Assembly (NCBI GenBank): GCA_035534235.1
Contig: DATLSH010000022.1
Coordinates: forward strand, 1-44,961
DNA length: 44,961 nucleotides
Direction of reading: 5' to 3'
Source: Bog-473 sp035534235
GTDB lineage: Bacteria > Actinomycetota > Acidimicrobiia > Acidimicrobiales > RAAP-2
Shown: one piece after another, positions 15,000 through 24,451 of the stretch
How positions within the stretch are numbered: position 1 is the stretch's first letter
Layout: the number at the start of each line of letters is the position of its first letter
The notes under the pieces: model-generated
What the model saw: only the letters and a program-made list of their open reading frames with translations
The model's database searches: none
Told to the model about the DNA's origin: nothing
Program-made: the position numbers and the translations under genes

Positions 15000-17741
15000 T
15001 CAGAACGGGTCGAGGGGATCGAGCGGCTCGAGGGGTACCGCCTTCTTGGCCGCTCCCGCCTTCTTGGCCGCTCCCGCCTTCTTGGCCGCCTTCTTGGCCG
15101 GTGCAGCCTTCCTGGCCGCCTTCTTCTTGCGGGTGGACGGCCCGGCGGCCCGGCGCTCGGCCAGCATCTCGTATGCCCTTTCCATGGTGATCGACTCCAC
15201 GTCGTCCCCCTTGCGCAGGCTGGCGTTCGTGGTGCCGTCGGTCACATAGGGCCCGAACCGCCCCTCCCTGAGCACCACCGGGAGGTCGGTGGCCGGGTCG
15301 GTCCCGAGCTCTCGCAGGGGTGCCACGGCGACCCGCCCCCGGCGCGGTTTGGGCTGGGAGAAGAGGGCTTGGGCCTCGGCCAGGGTGACGCTGAACAGCT
15401 GGTCCTGGCTGGTCAGGCTGCGGGTATCGGTCCCCCTCTTCAAGTACGGCCCGAACTTGCCGTTGTGGGCCACCACGTCCTCGCCGGTATCAGGATCCGT
15501 ACCCACCGTGCGCGGGATCCGTAACAGCTCGAGCGCCTGCTCCAACGTGAGGGAGGCCGGGTCCATGGTCGAGAAGAGGGATGAGGTGCGCGGTTTCTCC
15601 CCACCCTCAATCACATCGCCCAGCTGGACGTAGGGCCCGAAGCGTCCGGCCTTGACCTGCACGTCCTGTCCGGTCTCGGGATCGGACCCGAGCACGCGGT
15701 CACTCGACGGCGCAGCCAGCAGTTCCTCGGCCCGCTCGACCGTCAGTTCATCGGGGCACAGGTCATCGGGCACCGAGGCCCTGTCCTCGCCCCGCTGGAG
15801 GTACGGCCCATAGCGCCCGACCCGCGCCATTATCTGTACGCCGTCGCTTCCCACGCCCAGGGGGATGGAGTTGATCTCCCGGGCGTCGATCTCACTGAGA
15901 TGAGCAGCCACGCTGGCCTTCAGGCCCAGGTCAGACTCGCCCGGGGCCCCGGTCCCGAAGTAGAAGCGGGTCAGCCAGGGCAGGGCCTCCCCTCGTCCGG
16001 AGGCGATGTCGTCGAGGTCGTCCTCCATGCTGGCCGTGAACCCGTAGTCGACCAGATTGGCGAAGTAGCGCTCCAACAGGCCGACCACGGCGAAGGCCGT
16101 GAAGCTGGGCACCAGTGCCGTCCCCTTCTTCCAGACGTACCCGCGGTCCAAAATGGTGGCGATGACGCTGGCGTAGGTGGAGGGGCGTCCCACACCCAGC
16201 TCCTCCATGGCCTTGACCAGCGACGCCTCGGTGAAACGCGCCGGTGGCTGGGTGGCATGCGCACCGGCCTCGAAGCCCGATCCCTCCACCACGTCGCCCA
16301 CCGCCAGCGCGGGCAGCACGACCTCTTCCTGCGCCCGCTTCGCCTCGGGGTCCTCCTCGTCTCCCTCCGCGTAGGCCTTGAGGAAGCCGGGGAAGGCGAT
16401 GACACGGCCACTGGCCGAGAACTCCGCCTCCTGACCGGCCGCCTCCCCATCAGGGACGGCAGCGACCAGGCGCACCTGTGCACTGGTGCCGGTGGCGTCA
16501 TTCATCTGGGAGGCCACCGTGCGCTTCCAGATCAACTCGTACAGGCGGAGCTCGTCCCCGTGCAGACCCCGTCCGGCCTGCTCGGGCGTGCGGAACGACT
16601 CGCCGGCCGGGCGGATGGCTTCGTGGGCCTCCTGCGCGTTCTTGACCTTGCGCTCGTAACGCCGGGGTGCATCGGGCACGTAGGCATCGCCGTACATCTG
16701 GCGCGCCTGGGTCCGTGCCGCCGTGAGCGCCTCGTCGGACAACGTGGTCGAATCCGTCCGCATGTAGGTGATGTAGCCATCCTCGTACAGGCGCTGGGCC
16801 ACCTGCATGGCCCGCTGGGCACTGAAACGGAGCTTGCGCCCGGCTTCCTGCTGCAGGGTCGAGGTCATGAAGGGGGCCGCCGGCGAGCGCCGATACGGCT
16901 TCTCGCTCACCGCGCTGACGGTGAAGGACTGACCGGCCAGCGCCGAGGCCACCGAGGTCGCCTCCACCTCGCCGAGCACCCGGACCTTTCCGGCAGACGT
17001 CTGCGCCCCGTCGTCATCGAAGTCCCTGCCGGTGGCCACGGTCGTCCCGCCCAGGGCGGCCAGGGTCGCCCCGAACCCGGCCGGGGCGGCGGCGTGCGAG
17101 AAGGTGCCCTCGACCCCCCACCACGTGGCCGAGCGGAAGCGCATGCGGGCCCGTTCACGTTCGACCACCATGCGGGTGGCCACGCTCTGCACCCGTCCGG
17201 CCGAGAGCTTGGGCATGATCTTGCGCCACAGCACGGGCGAGACCTCGTAGCCGTAAAGGCGGTCGAGGATGCGCCGCGCCTCCTGGGCATCGACCAGGCG
17301 GCGGTCGAGGTCGCGGCAATCCTCGACGGCACGGGCGATGGCGGCGGGCGTGATCTCGTGGAAGACCATGCGCTTGACCGGCACCGTCGGGGAGAGCACC
17401 TCGGAGAGATGCCACGCGATCGACTCGCCCTCCCGGTCCTCGTCCGTGGCGAGATACAGCTCATCGGCGTCCTTGAGCAAGCGCTTCAGGTTGGCCACCA
17501 CCGACTTCTTCGAGGACGAGACGACGTAAAGCGGTTTGAATCCGTTGTCGACATCGACCCCGAGGCGGGCCCAGCTCTCACCCTTGTAGGCCGCCGGCAC
17601 CTCGTCGGCCGCGCGTGGCAGGTCCCGGATGTGGCCGACGGAGGAATCGACGATGTAGTCCGGGCCGAGCAGAGCCCGGATCGTCTTGGCCTTGGCCGGC
17701 GACTCCACTATGACGAGCGCCTTACCCACGGCGCGGCTCAC
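15000..17741 (-). CDS. topA: DNA topoisomerase I
   Basis: Type IA topoisomerase, 913 residues, relaxing negative supercoils. The Toprim domain starts KALVIVESPAKAKTIRALLG and has the metal site TDEDREGESIAWHL. The catalytic Tyr326 is in YITYMRTDSTTLS. Instead of Cys4 zinc ribbons, the C-terminal third carries repeated modules ending in the GRFGPYV-type motif (four or more copies). A basic tail follows with AAKKAGAAKKAGAAKKA repeats, as in mycobacterial and streptomycete TopA, where such features aid processivity. The start is GTG 17741; a GTG at 17729 (VGKALVIV) is possible. It lies downstream of hppA after 128 bases that hold no gene. Confidence 0.95.
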   Translation of the reverse strand: MSRAVGKALVIVESPAKAKTIRALLGPDYIVDSSVGHIRDLPRAADEVPAAYKGESWARLGVDVDNGFKPLYVVSSSKKSVVANLKRLLKDADELYLATDEDREGESIAWHLSEVLSPTVPVKRMVFHEITPAAIARAVEDCRDLDRRLVDAQEARRILDRLYGYEVSPVLWRKIMPKLSAGRVQSVATRMVVERERARMRFRSATWWGVEGTFSHAAAPAGFGATLAALGGTTVATGRDFDDDGAQTSAGKVRVLGEVEATSVASALAGQSFTVSAVSEKPYRRSPAAPFMTSTLQQEAGRKLRFSAQRAMQVAQRLYEDGYITYMRTDSTTLSDEALTAARTQARQMYGDAYVPDAPRRYERKVKNAQEAHEAIRPAGESFRTPEQAGRGLHGDELRLYELIWKRTVASQMNDATGTSAQVRLVAAVPDGEAAGQEAEFSASGRVIAFPGFLKAYAEGDEEDPEAKRAQEEVVLPALAVGDVVEGSGFEAGAHATQPPARFTEASLVKAMEELGVGRPSTYASVIATILDRGYVWKKGTALVPSFTAFAVVGLLERYFANLVDYGFTASMEDDLDDIASGRGEALPWLTRFYFGTGAPGESDLGLKASVAAHLSEIDAREINSIPLGVGSDGVQIMARVGRYGPYLQRGEDRASVPDDLCPDELTVERAEELLAAPSSDRVLGSDPETGQDVQVKAGRFGPYVQLGDVIEGGEKPRTSSLFSTMDPASLTLEQALELLRIPRTVGTDPDTGEDVVAHNGKFGPYLKRGTDTRSLTSQDQLFSVTLAEAQALFSQPKPRRGRVAVAPLRELGTDPATDLPVVLREGRFGPYVTDGTTNASLRKGDDVESITMERAYEMLAERRAAGPSTRKKKAARKAAPAKKAAKKAGAAKKAGAAKKAVPLEPLDPLDPF

Positions 17742-17869
17742 CGGTGGAAGATGGTCGAGTCATCTCAAGGGCCATGGTCACGCAAGGTTGGAGGTCCGGC
17801 ATCGGTCTGTCAAGGGGTCGGGGCGGGCCCGCCACCCGCAACGGAGCCAATTCCAGGGCGCTGACCAGG

Positions 17870-20194
17870 TTATTCAGAGGCCGCCGCCGCGGGCACGGCC
17901 GGCGCGGTCGCGGGGGCGTCGGCACCCATGTCCTCGGTGGCCCGCTTGGAGAACGTCAGCGCGGCAATGAGGATGACCACCGACGCGCCGGCGATGCTCA
18001 GCCGCTCCCCGGTGTGATGACGCAGGGTGATGACGGCGGGCAGGATCAGCAGTGAGACCAGGTTCATCACCTTGATCATGGGGTTGAGCGCCGGGCCGGC
18101 GGTGTCCTTGAACGGGTCACCCACGGTGTCACCGATGACGGCGGCCTTATGGGCTTCGGAGCCCTTGCCGCCCTCGTTGCCGTCCTCAATGAACTTCTTG
18201 GCGTTGTCCCACGCCCCACCCGAATTGGACAGCGTGTTGGCCATCAGCTGCCCGGTCAGGATGGCCCCGGCCAGGAAGGCGCCGAGGGCGAGGTAGTTGA
18301 TGCCGAACCCGACGATGACCGGGGCCAGGATGGCCAACAGGGCCGGCGTGGCCAGCTCGCGTTGCGCCGCCGCGGTGCAGATGGAGATGACGCGCCCGTA
18401 CTCCGGCTTCTCGGTGTAGTCCATGATGCCCGGGTGCTCGCGGAACTGCCGGCGGACTTCGAGCACGACGGTCCCGGCCGAACGGCCGACCGCCCTGATG
18501 GCCAGTGAGGAGAAGAGGAAGGCGATCGAGCCCCCGATGAGGAGCCCGATGAACGTGGTGGGGTTGGCCACGTTGATCTGGGTCGCCACCAGGTTGAAGA
18601 GCTTGGAACCGGTCTCGTGCAAGTTGAGTTGGGAGCCGATCGTCTCAATGAAGGAGGCGAAGAGGGCCACGGCGGCGATGACGGCTGAGCCGATGGCCAC
18701 TCCCTTGGTGATGGCCTTGGTGGTGTTGCCCACGGCATCGAGGCTGACCATGATCCGCTCGGCCTCGCCGGTGAACTCGCCCGACATTTCGGCGATGCCG
18801 GCCGCATTGTCCGAGACCGGACCGAAGCTGTCCTCGGAGACCACCATGCCGGCGGTGGCCAGCAGGCCGATGCCGATGAGGGCCACCAGGTAGAAGGTGA
18901 GCTCAATGTTGCCGTCGCCCAGACCGATGGCCACACCGATGGCGATGGCGATGGCGATGATGGCGTAGACGGAGGATTCAAGGCCGATGGAGATGCCCGA
19001 GAGCACGGTGGTGGCCGGGCCGGTGCGGGCCGACGCCGCGATCTCCTTAACCGGACCACGCTCGGTGGAGGTGAACTGTTCGGTGATCTGACTGGCCACC
19101 AGCGAGAGGATCACCCCGGTGAGAACGGCGTAGAAGACCTTCAGGTCGTGCACGTAGAACTTGGCCACCGCGAAGGCTCCGGCCACCGTCAACAGCGCGG
19201 CCAGCCAGAAGCCGCGGTTGATGGCGGAGAGAGCATTGCGGTCCTTGGCCCGAGCCCGCACCACCATGACCCCGATGACCGAGGCGAAGATGCCGATGGC
19301 CGGGACGATTAGCGGGAAGAGGACGGCCGGGGTCGGGTTGTGCCCGATGGCCTTGAAGGCCGAGAACCCCAGGATGAGCGAGGAGATGATGGTGATCTCG
19401 TAGGACTCGAAGAGGTCGGCCGCCATGCCGGCGCAGTCGCCCACGTTGTCCCCCACATTGTCGGCGATGGTGGCCGCGTTGCGGGGGTCGTCCTCCGGGA
19501 TGCCCGCTTCCACCTTGCCCACCAGGTCGGCCCCGACGTCAGCCGCCTTGGTGAAGATGCCTCCGCCGACTCGCATGAAGAGCGCCAGAAGCGAGGCACC
19601 GAAGGCGAAGCCGATCAGCACGGCGGTGGCTGAGTTCTGGAAGATGAGGACGATTCCCGTGGCGCCGACCAGGCCCAACCCGACGCAGAGCATGCCGGTC
19701 ACCGCGCCAGTGCGGAACGCCACCCGCAGGGCCCCGGCCATGCCGCCCCCCTTGGCGGCCGCGGCGGCGGTGCGGACGTTGCCGCGCACGGCAATGCTCA
19801 TGCCGATGAAGCCGGTCAAGCCGGAGAAGGCGGCCCCGAAGAGGAAGCAGATCACGCGGTAGATGCCGTCCTGCTGGAAGGTGAGGGCGATCCCGCCGCC
19901 CGGCTTCACGACCTTGGTGGCGGTGAAGAAGATGAGGATGGCCAGCGGGACGATGATCATGGCGATGGCCCGGAATTGGCGCCCCAAGAATGCCTCGGCC
20001 CCCTCCTGGACCGCCTGGGCGATCTCCTTCATTTTGGGCGTGCCCTGGTCCGCCGCCAGGACGTTGCGGGCCAGGAGCAGGCCGGCGGCGATGCCGACCA
20101 CGCCGGCCGCCAGGCAGACGTACAGCCAGGTCTTGTCCGTTCCACCGAGGTGGAAATTCTGGTATCCGCCCTCGGTCGCGAGGAGATTGATCAT
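17870..20194 (-). CDS. hppA: K+-independent membrane H+-translocating pyrophosphatase
   Basis: A 774-residue polytopic membrane pump that couples pyrophosphate hydrolysis to proton export. The substrate site DVGADLVGKVEAGIPEDDPRN and DNVGDNVGDCAGMAADLFESY are intact, as is GDTVGDPFKDTAGPALNP near the C-terminus. In GNTTKAITKG, Lys493 with Thr496 is the signature of the K+-independent subfamily (K+-dependent pumps have Ala and Gly there). About 16 membrane segments are expected. It probably salvages energy from pyrophosphate released in biosynthesis. The ATG has AAAGGG about ten bases upstream. The minus-strand order is hppA, then topA. Confidence 0.96.
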   Translation of the reverse strand: MINLLATEGGYQNFHLGGTDKTWLYVCLAAGVVGIAAGLLLARNVLAADQGTPKMKEIAQAVQEGAEAFLGRQFRAIAMIIVPLAILIFFTATKVVKPGGGIALTFQQDGIYRVICFLFGAAFSGLTGFIGMSIAVRGNVRTAAAAAKGGGMAGALRVAFRTGAVTGMLCVGLGLVGATGIVLIFQNSATAVLIGFAFGASLLALFMRVGGGIFTKAADVGADLVGKVEAGIPEDDPRNAATIADNVGDNVGDCAGMAADLFESYEITIISSLILGFSAFKAIGHNPTPAVLFPLIVPAIGIFASVIGVMVVRARAKDRNALSAINRGFWLAALLTVAGAFAVAKFYVHDLKVFYAVLTGVILSLVASQITEQFTSTERGPVKEIAASARTGPATTVLSGISIGLESSVYAIIAIAIAIGVAIGLGDGNIELTFYLVALIGIGLLATAGMVVSEDSFGPVSDNAAGIAEMSGEFTGEAERIMVSLDAVGNTTKAITKGVAIGSAVIAAVALFASFIETIGSQLNLHETGSKLFNLVATQINVANPTTFIGLLIGGSIAFLFSSLAIRAVGRSAGTVVLEVRRQFREHPGIMDYTEKPEYGRVISICTAAAQRELATPALLAILAPVIVGFGINYLALGAFLAGAILTGQLMANTLSNSGGAWDNAKKFIEDGNEGGKGSEAHKAAVIGDTVGDPFKDTAGPALNPMIKVMNLVSLLILPAVITLRHHTGERLSIAGASVVILIAALTFSKRATEDMGADAPATAPAVPAAAASE

Positions 20195-20457
20195 TCCTGG
20201 TGTGCCCTTTCTATTTCCGTTCGTCTCAGTCGTTGGGCGGCGGCGCCCGGGACTTCTCTCCAGGTCACGGGACCTCTCTTTGGGTCAAGGCTCAGTCCAA
20301 TCCGTCTTTGTCCGCCCCGCCAGAAGCCAGTACCCGCCACGGAGTCCGATGTCGTTCTTCCCGGGCCGGAGGCGCATCTGAGGCGACGCAGCCGACGACG
20401 GGCCGGGGGGGACGTTAGCGACTGGCGTCTCGGCGGGCAAGAACACCGGCGGCGGAT
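20195..20457. other. 263-base leader/intergenic region upstream of hppA
   Basis: No supported gene lies here. It separates the 3' end of the KimA-like gene from the hppA start, both on the minus strand, so it should contain the hppA promoter and leader. An inverted repeat AGGTC-N4-GACCT lies at 20262-20275, about 70 bases before the hppA ATG, and could be an operator or small hairpin. I could not identify a known riboswitch. Confidence 0.4.
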
Positions 20458-22968
20458 TCAGAGACCCTCCGGTTCTTCTCGGGCTCCCTGCACCAATTCG
20501 AGGGACGGATTGAGCATGGCCGGCCGCCGTCCCCATGCCCCCACCATGCCCTCGGCCACCAACCGGGCCCCGGGCTCAATTCCTGCGATTTTGGGGCGGC
20601 CCTGGAAGACCAGGAGCATTCGGCCGGTGCCATCGCTCAGCTCGCATTCGAGGTTCTGGGTCCCCGCCCGTGGCTGGACGCGGACCGACTTCACCCGGCC
20701 GGCCACCTTGACCCGCTGGCGGGCCTGGACCTCCGAGATTGAGGTGGTGGCCCCGGCCCGCAGGGCCAAGGCGTCGTCGACCGCCAGGGCCGCCGACGGC
20801 CGGCGGGGACCGTCCTTTCGTCCGCCTCGCTCCACACCGCGGCCTCCCAGTTCCTCCGGGAGTGGATCGCGTTCACCGGTTTCCGTGCTGCTCCACGGGC
20901 CGACCTCTCCCCCCTTCGGCGCGAGCGACGCCTGAGGCAACGTGCCGGTCACCTGCCCCTGCCGAGCCTTCTGGGCCCGCTGCACCGACCCGGCGGCGGA
21001 CCGCACCCGCTCGCCGAACCGTCCTGGCAGGTTGTACGGGACGATGGTGGCGCTGACGTGGGGCACCTGACTGAGCACGGCCGCAATCTTGTCGGCCGTG
21101 CGGTCGTGCAGGAAGCGCTGCCACACCCGGGCGTAGCCGCGACGGGGCAGGAGAACGGTGCATTCGGTGTTTCCGTCCAGCGTGGCGTCGACCACGAGCT
21201 CAATGGCGGCGCGCCCCAGTCGCCGGTCCGGGCACTCAATGACGTCGAGGGGCAGGCGCAGTCCGAGCCGTCCCCATTCCTCCTCTAGCTCGCGGGCCTC
21301 GGCCGAGTCGATGTCGAAGTGCACCGCACGCAGGTCGTCGGGGGTGAGGATCCGGGCATACTGGATGGCTCGGGCCGTAGCCATGTCGAGGGTGTCGACC
21401 AGGACCACGACGACGTGGCGGCGCAGGATGGGGCCTTCTGACGCCTTCGGCGCCCCCTCCTCCAGCAGCTCCGCCTCCTCCACGTACTGATGATGCATTC
21501 GGATCAGTCCCAAATACAGCAGCGGGCCCACCACGACCACGACCCAGGCCCCCTCCTTGAACTTGGCCACGGCGAAGATGAGGACGACGCTGAATGTCAG
21601 CATGGCTGCAAACCCGTTGACAGCCACGCCGCGTCGCCAGTGCGCCTCCTTGTTGGTCAAGTGATGCTTCACCATGCCCGTGCCCGCCATGGTGAAGCCG
21701 GTGAACACACCGATGGCGTAGAGCGACACCAACCCGTTCACCTGGGCTTTGAAGACGAGGATGAGGACGAGGGAGACGGCAGTCAGTACCAGGATGCCGT
21801 TGGAGAAGGCCAGCCGGTGGCCCCGGCGGGTCAGCTGGCGGGGTAGGAAGCGGTCTTCCGCCACGAAGCTGGCCAGGAAGGGGAAGCCGTTGAAGCTGGT
21901 GTTGCCCCCGGTATAGAGGATGAGCACGGTGGCCAGTTGCACGATGAAGAACATGGTGTGGCCAAAGGTGCTGCTGCCCAGGACCGCCTTGACCTCCTGG
22001 GACACCACGGTCGGGGTCCCGGCCTGGAAGGGGACGGCGTGGGTCCAGCGGGCGAGCAGGGTGGTCCCGAGCACCAGGAAGCCGAGGATGGAGCTCATGA
22101 CCACCAGCGTCTGGCGGGCGTTGCGCGCGGTCGGCTGACGGAAGCTGCCCACCCCATTCGAGATCGCTTCCAGGCCAGTCAGCGACGAGCCCCCGTTGGC
22201 GAAGGAGCGCAAGAGGGTGATGAAAGCCAGGCCCATGAGCCAACCGCTCCCCGGCGTGCCCAGGTGCCCGTGGTAGAGCTGGCTGGCCGGCGGGAGCGGG
22301 ATGTGGTGCAGCTGCCCGGACGCGGCCTTCACGTAGCCCAGGACCACGATCAGGCCAAGAGCAAGCACATAGAAGTACATGGGGACGGCGAAGAACCTCC
22401 CGGCCTCGCGGATGCCGCGCAGATTGCCGTAAAGGAGGACCAGCACCACGGCGATGGTGACGGCCACCGTGCGCGACGTGGGAGCCAGGGCGGGCACGGC
22501 GCTGCTGAGGGCGGCCGTGCCGGCGGCGGCCTGCACCGCCACCGTGACCGTGTAATCGATGAGCAGGGCCACCGCGGCGATCTGGGCGATCTTGGGGCCA
22601 AAGTTGTCGCGCGCCACCACGTAGGCGCCACCAGCCTTGGTGTAGAGGGCGATGACCTCTAGGTAGGACAGGGTGACGAAGAAGAGGACGCCCAGGATGG
22701 CCAGGGTGATGGGCACGACCATGGTGAAAGCGGCCAGCCCGATGTAGGGCACCATCTGGGTGAGCATCTCCTCGGTGCCGTAGGCCGAGGACGAAATACA
22801 ATCGGGCGCCAGCACGCCGAGCGCGGTGGGCCGGCCCAGCCGCTCCGAGCTGAGCTGCTCGGTAACCAAGGGTGGGCCGAGGAGCTTGTTCTTCAACCGG
22901 TACCGCCGGGTCTCGGGGATGGCCCCGGGCGCGACCGTGCTCACGGAGTCGGCGGGGTGGGGGGGCAT
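20458..22968 (-). CDS. KimA-like APC-family potassium transporter candidate, in-frame C-terminal OB-fold domain
   Basis: About 836 residues. The N-terminal part (NKLLGPPLVTEQLSSERLG, then LAPDCISSSAYGTEEML) matches the KimA/YdaO start with its LS-D-SS-AY motif. About twelve membrane segments follow, then a soluble domain (ILRRHVVVVLVDTLDMATARA). The order permease / ceoB-ceoC equals Rv2690c / Rv2691-Rv2692. The frame continues through a low-complexity linker into an OB fold at about 740-836 (QRVKVAGRVKSVRVQPRAG, LLVFQGR, GIEPGARLVAEGMVG) that resembles a separate small gene (Rv2694c type) in mycobacteria. An in-frame GTG at 20835 has GGGAGG seven bases upstream and could make the OB domain alone. 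Start ATG 22968 follows TACGCT (22991-22986); GTG 22944 is an alternative. K+ transport is inferred from family and neighbours. Confidence 0.8.
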   Translation of the reverse strand: MPPHPADSVSTVAPGAIPETRRYRLKNKLLGPPLVTEQLSSERLGRPTALGVLAPDCISSSAYGTEEMLTQMVPYIGLAAFTMVVPITLAILGVLFFVTLSYLEVIALYTKAGGAYVVARDNFGPKIAQIAAVALLIDYTVTVAVQAAAGTAALSSAVPALAPTSRTVAVTIAVVLVLLYGNLRGIREAGRFFAVPMYFYVLALGLIVVLGYVKAASGQLHHIPLPPASQLYHGHLGTPGSGWLMGLAFITLLRSFANGGSSLTGLEAISNGVGSFRQPTARNARQTLVVMSSILGFLVLGTTLLARWTHAVPFQAGTPTVVSQEVKAVLGSSTFGHTMFFIVQLATVLILYTGGNTSFNGFPFLASFVAEDRFLPRQLTRRGHRLAFSNGILVLTAVSLVLILVFKAQVNGLVSLYAIGVFTGFTMAGTGMVKHHLTNKEAHWRRGVAVNGFAAMLTFSVVLIFAVAKFKEGAWVVVVVGPLLYLGLIRMHHQYVEEAELLEEGAPKASEGPILRRHVVVVLVDTLDMATARAIQYARILTPDDLRAVHFDIDSAEARELEEEWGRLGLRLPLDVIECPDRRLGRAAIELVVDATLDGNTECTVLLPRRGYARVWQRFLHDRTADKIAAVLSQVPHVSATIVPYNLPGRFGERVRSAAGSVQRAQKARQGQVTGTLPQASLAPKGGEVGPWSSTETGERDPLPEELGGRGVERGGRKDGPRRPSAALAVDDALALRAGATTSISEVQARQRVKVAGRVKSVRVQPRAGTQNLECELSDGTGRMLLVFQGRPKIAGIEPGARLVAEGMVGAWGRRPAMLNPSLELVQGAREEPEGL

Positions 22969-23058
22969 GCAGGCACCACAGACGCAGCGTAGGAGCAATT
23001 GGGCGGCCACCCCGGGAACGCCCTTTGCACATGGCGACATTGCGTGTTGCACTGTGGC
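22969..23058. promoter_or_regulatory. Divergent promoter region, KimA-like gene and ceoB
   Basis: Ninety bases between two divergent potassium-related genes. On the minus strand TACGCT (22991-22986) lies 17 bases before the permease ATG. On the plus strand the best box is CACTGT (23050-23055), only three bases before the ceoB ATG, so the ceoB promoter is uncertain. No recognisable c-di-AMP riboswitch fits this short gap. Confidence 0.35.
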
Positions 23059-23715
23059 ATGCACGTGATCGTCGTCGGGTGTGGCCGCGTCGGGTCCGGC
23101 CTGGCCATTTCGCTCAGTGCCGAGGGCCACACCGTGGCCGTGATGGACAAGTCGGCCAAGGCCTTCCGCCGCCTGAAGGACTGGGACGGCCCACGCATCG
23201 TCGGCTCAGGCTTCGACCGGGACGACCTGGAGAGAGCCGGCGCGGTAGGAGCCGGCGCCCTGGCCGCGGTGACCAGCGGGGACAACACCAACATCTTGAC
23301 GGTGCGCATCGCCCGAGAGAATTACCTGATCCCTAACGTGGCGGCCCGGATCTACGATCCCCGCCGTGCCGAGATCTACCAGCGGCTCGGCATCCCCACC
23401 GTGGCCACGGTGACGTGGACCATCGACCAAGTCAGGCGCCGCCTGCTCCCTGACGAGGACGCGGGGGACTGGTCCGACCCCTCGGGCCAGCTCACCATGA
23501 TCGACCGGTCGCTCCCCGACCAGTGGGCCGGCCGGAAACTCAGTGAGTTGGAGGAGCCGGGCCGGCTGAGCGTGGTGGCGGTGACCAGAGCCGGCGTGCC
23601 GCGGCTCGACGGGCGCCAGCTGGTCGGGCAGGAAGGCGACGTCCTGCACCTGGCTGTCATGTCGGAAGCCCGGCCCGGCCTCCATGACATCCTCGGATCG
23701 GGGGGTGGCCAATGA
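23059..23715 (+). CDS. ceoB: TrkA-family potassium channel/uptake regulator CeoB
   Basis: 218 residues with an N-terminal RCK (TrkA-N) Rossmann fold, VIVVGCGRVGSGLAISL, and FDRDDLERAGAVGAGALAAVT. A C-terminal TrkA-C domain (LSELEEPGRLSVVAVTRAGV, then EGDVLHLAV) follows. These cytosolic subunits bind NAD(H), ATP or c-di-AMP and gate K+ transporters. The pair ceoB-ceoC matches mycobacterial Rv2691-Rv2692, and the divergent KimA-like permease is the likely partner. The ATG at 23059 begins directly with the nucleotide-binding strand; no Shine-Dalgarno sequence is visible. Confidence 0.9.
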   Translation: MHVIVVGCGRVGSGLAISLSAEGHTVAVMDKSAKAFRRLKDWDGPRIVGSGFDRDDLERAGAVGAGALAAVTSGDNTNILTVRIARENYLIPNVAARIYDPRRAEIYQRLGIPTVATVTWTIDQVRRRLLPDEDAGDWSDPSGQLTMIDRSLPDQWAGRKLSELEEPGRLSVVAVTRAGVPRLDGRQLVGQEGDVLHLAVMSEARPGLHDILGSGGGQ

Positions 23716-24392
23716 AGCCGATGAGAGTCGCCATCGCCGGCGCCGGGAGCGTGGGCACTGCCATTGCGGGCGACCTGCACGCCAACGGCCACGAGGTGCT
23801 GGTGTTCGAGCAGGATCCCGATCTGGTGGAGCGGCTCCGCCCGACGCTCGATGTCACCTGGATCGCGGCCGACGCCTGCGAGGTTTCCTCCCTCGATGCC
23901 GCCGGACTGGCCACGGTGGACGTGGTGGTGGCGGCCACCGGGGACGATGAAGACAACCTGGTGATCTCGCTCCTGGCCAAGCAGGAGTTCGCCGTCCCAC
24001 GCGTGGTGGCCCGGGTGAACCACCCGAAGAACCAGTGGCTCTTCAACGAGAGCTGGGGCGTCGACGTTTCGGTCAGCACGCCCCAGCTGCTCACCGCGCT
24101 GGTCGAGGAAGCCGTCTCGGTCGGTGCGCTGGTACGCCTGCTCCAGTTCCAGGGTGGGAAGGCGCACCTGGTGGAGATCACGTTGGCCGATGACTCACCG
24201 GCCAACGGAATAGCGATCGTCGACCTGGACTTTCCCCGCGACGCCTTGGTGGTCGCCGTGGTGCGCGACGACCGCCTCATCATGCCCAAGGGCGACACCG
24301 TGTTGCAGTCGGGCGACGAGGTGCTCGTGCTGGTCACGGCCGACGCCGAGGACGCCGTGCACAACCGCTTCATCAGCGGTCAGCCGGGGTAG
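23712..24392 (+). CDS. ceoC: TrkA-family potassium uptake regulator CeoC
   Basis: 226 residues, second RCK protein of the pair. The TrkA-N fold is RVAIAGAGSVGTAIAGDL with the acidic end of strand 2 in VLVFEQDPDLVERL, and VVVAATGDDEDNLVISLLAK is the conserved RCK dinucleotide-site region. The TrkA-C domain follows (FPRDALVVAVVRDDRLIMPKGDTVLQ-type text, ending DEVLVLVTADAEDAVH). The ATG overlaps the ceoB stop by 4 bases (ATGA), implying coupled translation and probably a mixed RCK assembly. It has the same fold as CeoB but clearly different sequence, so the pair is not a recent duplicate. Confidence 0.9.
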   Translation: MKPMRVAIAGAGSVGTAIAGDLHANGHEVLVFEQDPDLVERLRPTLDVTWIAADACEVSSLDAAGLATVDVVVAATGDDEDNLVISLLAKQEFAVPRVVARVNHPKNQWLFNESWGVDVSVSTPQLLTALVEEAVSVGALVRLLQFQGGKAHLVEITLADDSPANGIAIVDLDFPRDALVVAVVRDDRLIMPKGDTVLQSGDEVLVLVTADAEDAVHNRFISGQPG

Positions 24393-24451
24393 CCGAACCG
24401 GACCAGCCCCAGGTCAGCGCACCCCGAGGGTTCGCGTACCGGTCGTCGAAT

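Noticed and set aside
17822..17833. Perfect palindrome GGCGGGCCCGCC between hppA and topA
   Set aside because: GC-only 12-base palindromes are expected by chance here, there is no loop or T-tract, and no other signal supports a site.
15900..17864. A 654-residue open frame on the plus strand
   Set aside because: It lies antisense to topA with no ribosome site and no recognisable domain; long antisense frames are common in high-GC DNA.
22969..23058. c-di-AMP (ydaO-type) riboswitch upstream of the K+ genes
   Set aside because: The gap is only 90 bases and shared by two divergent promoters, and the conserved junction sequences are not visible.
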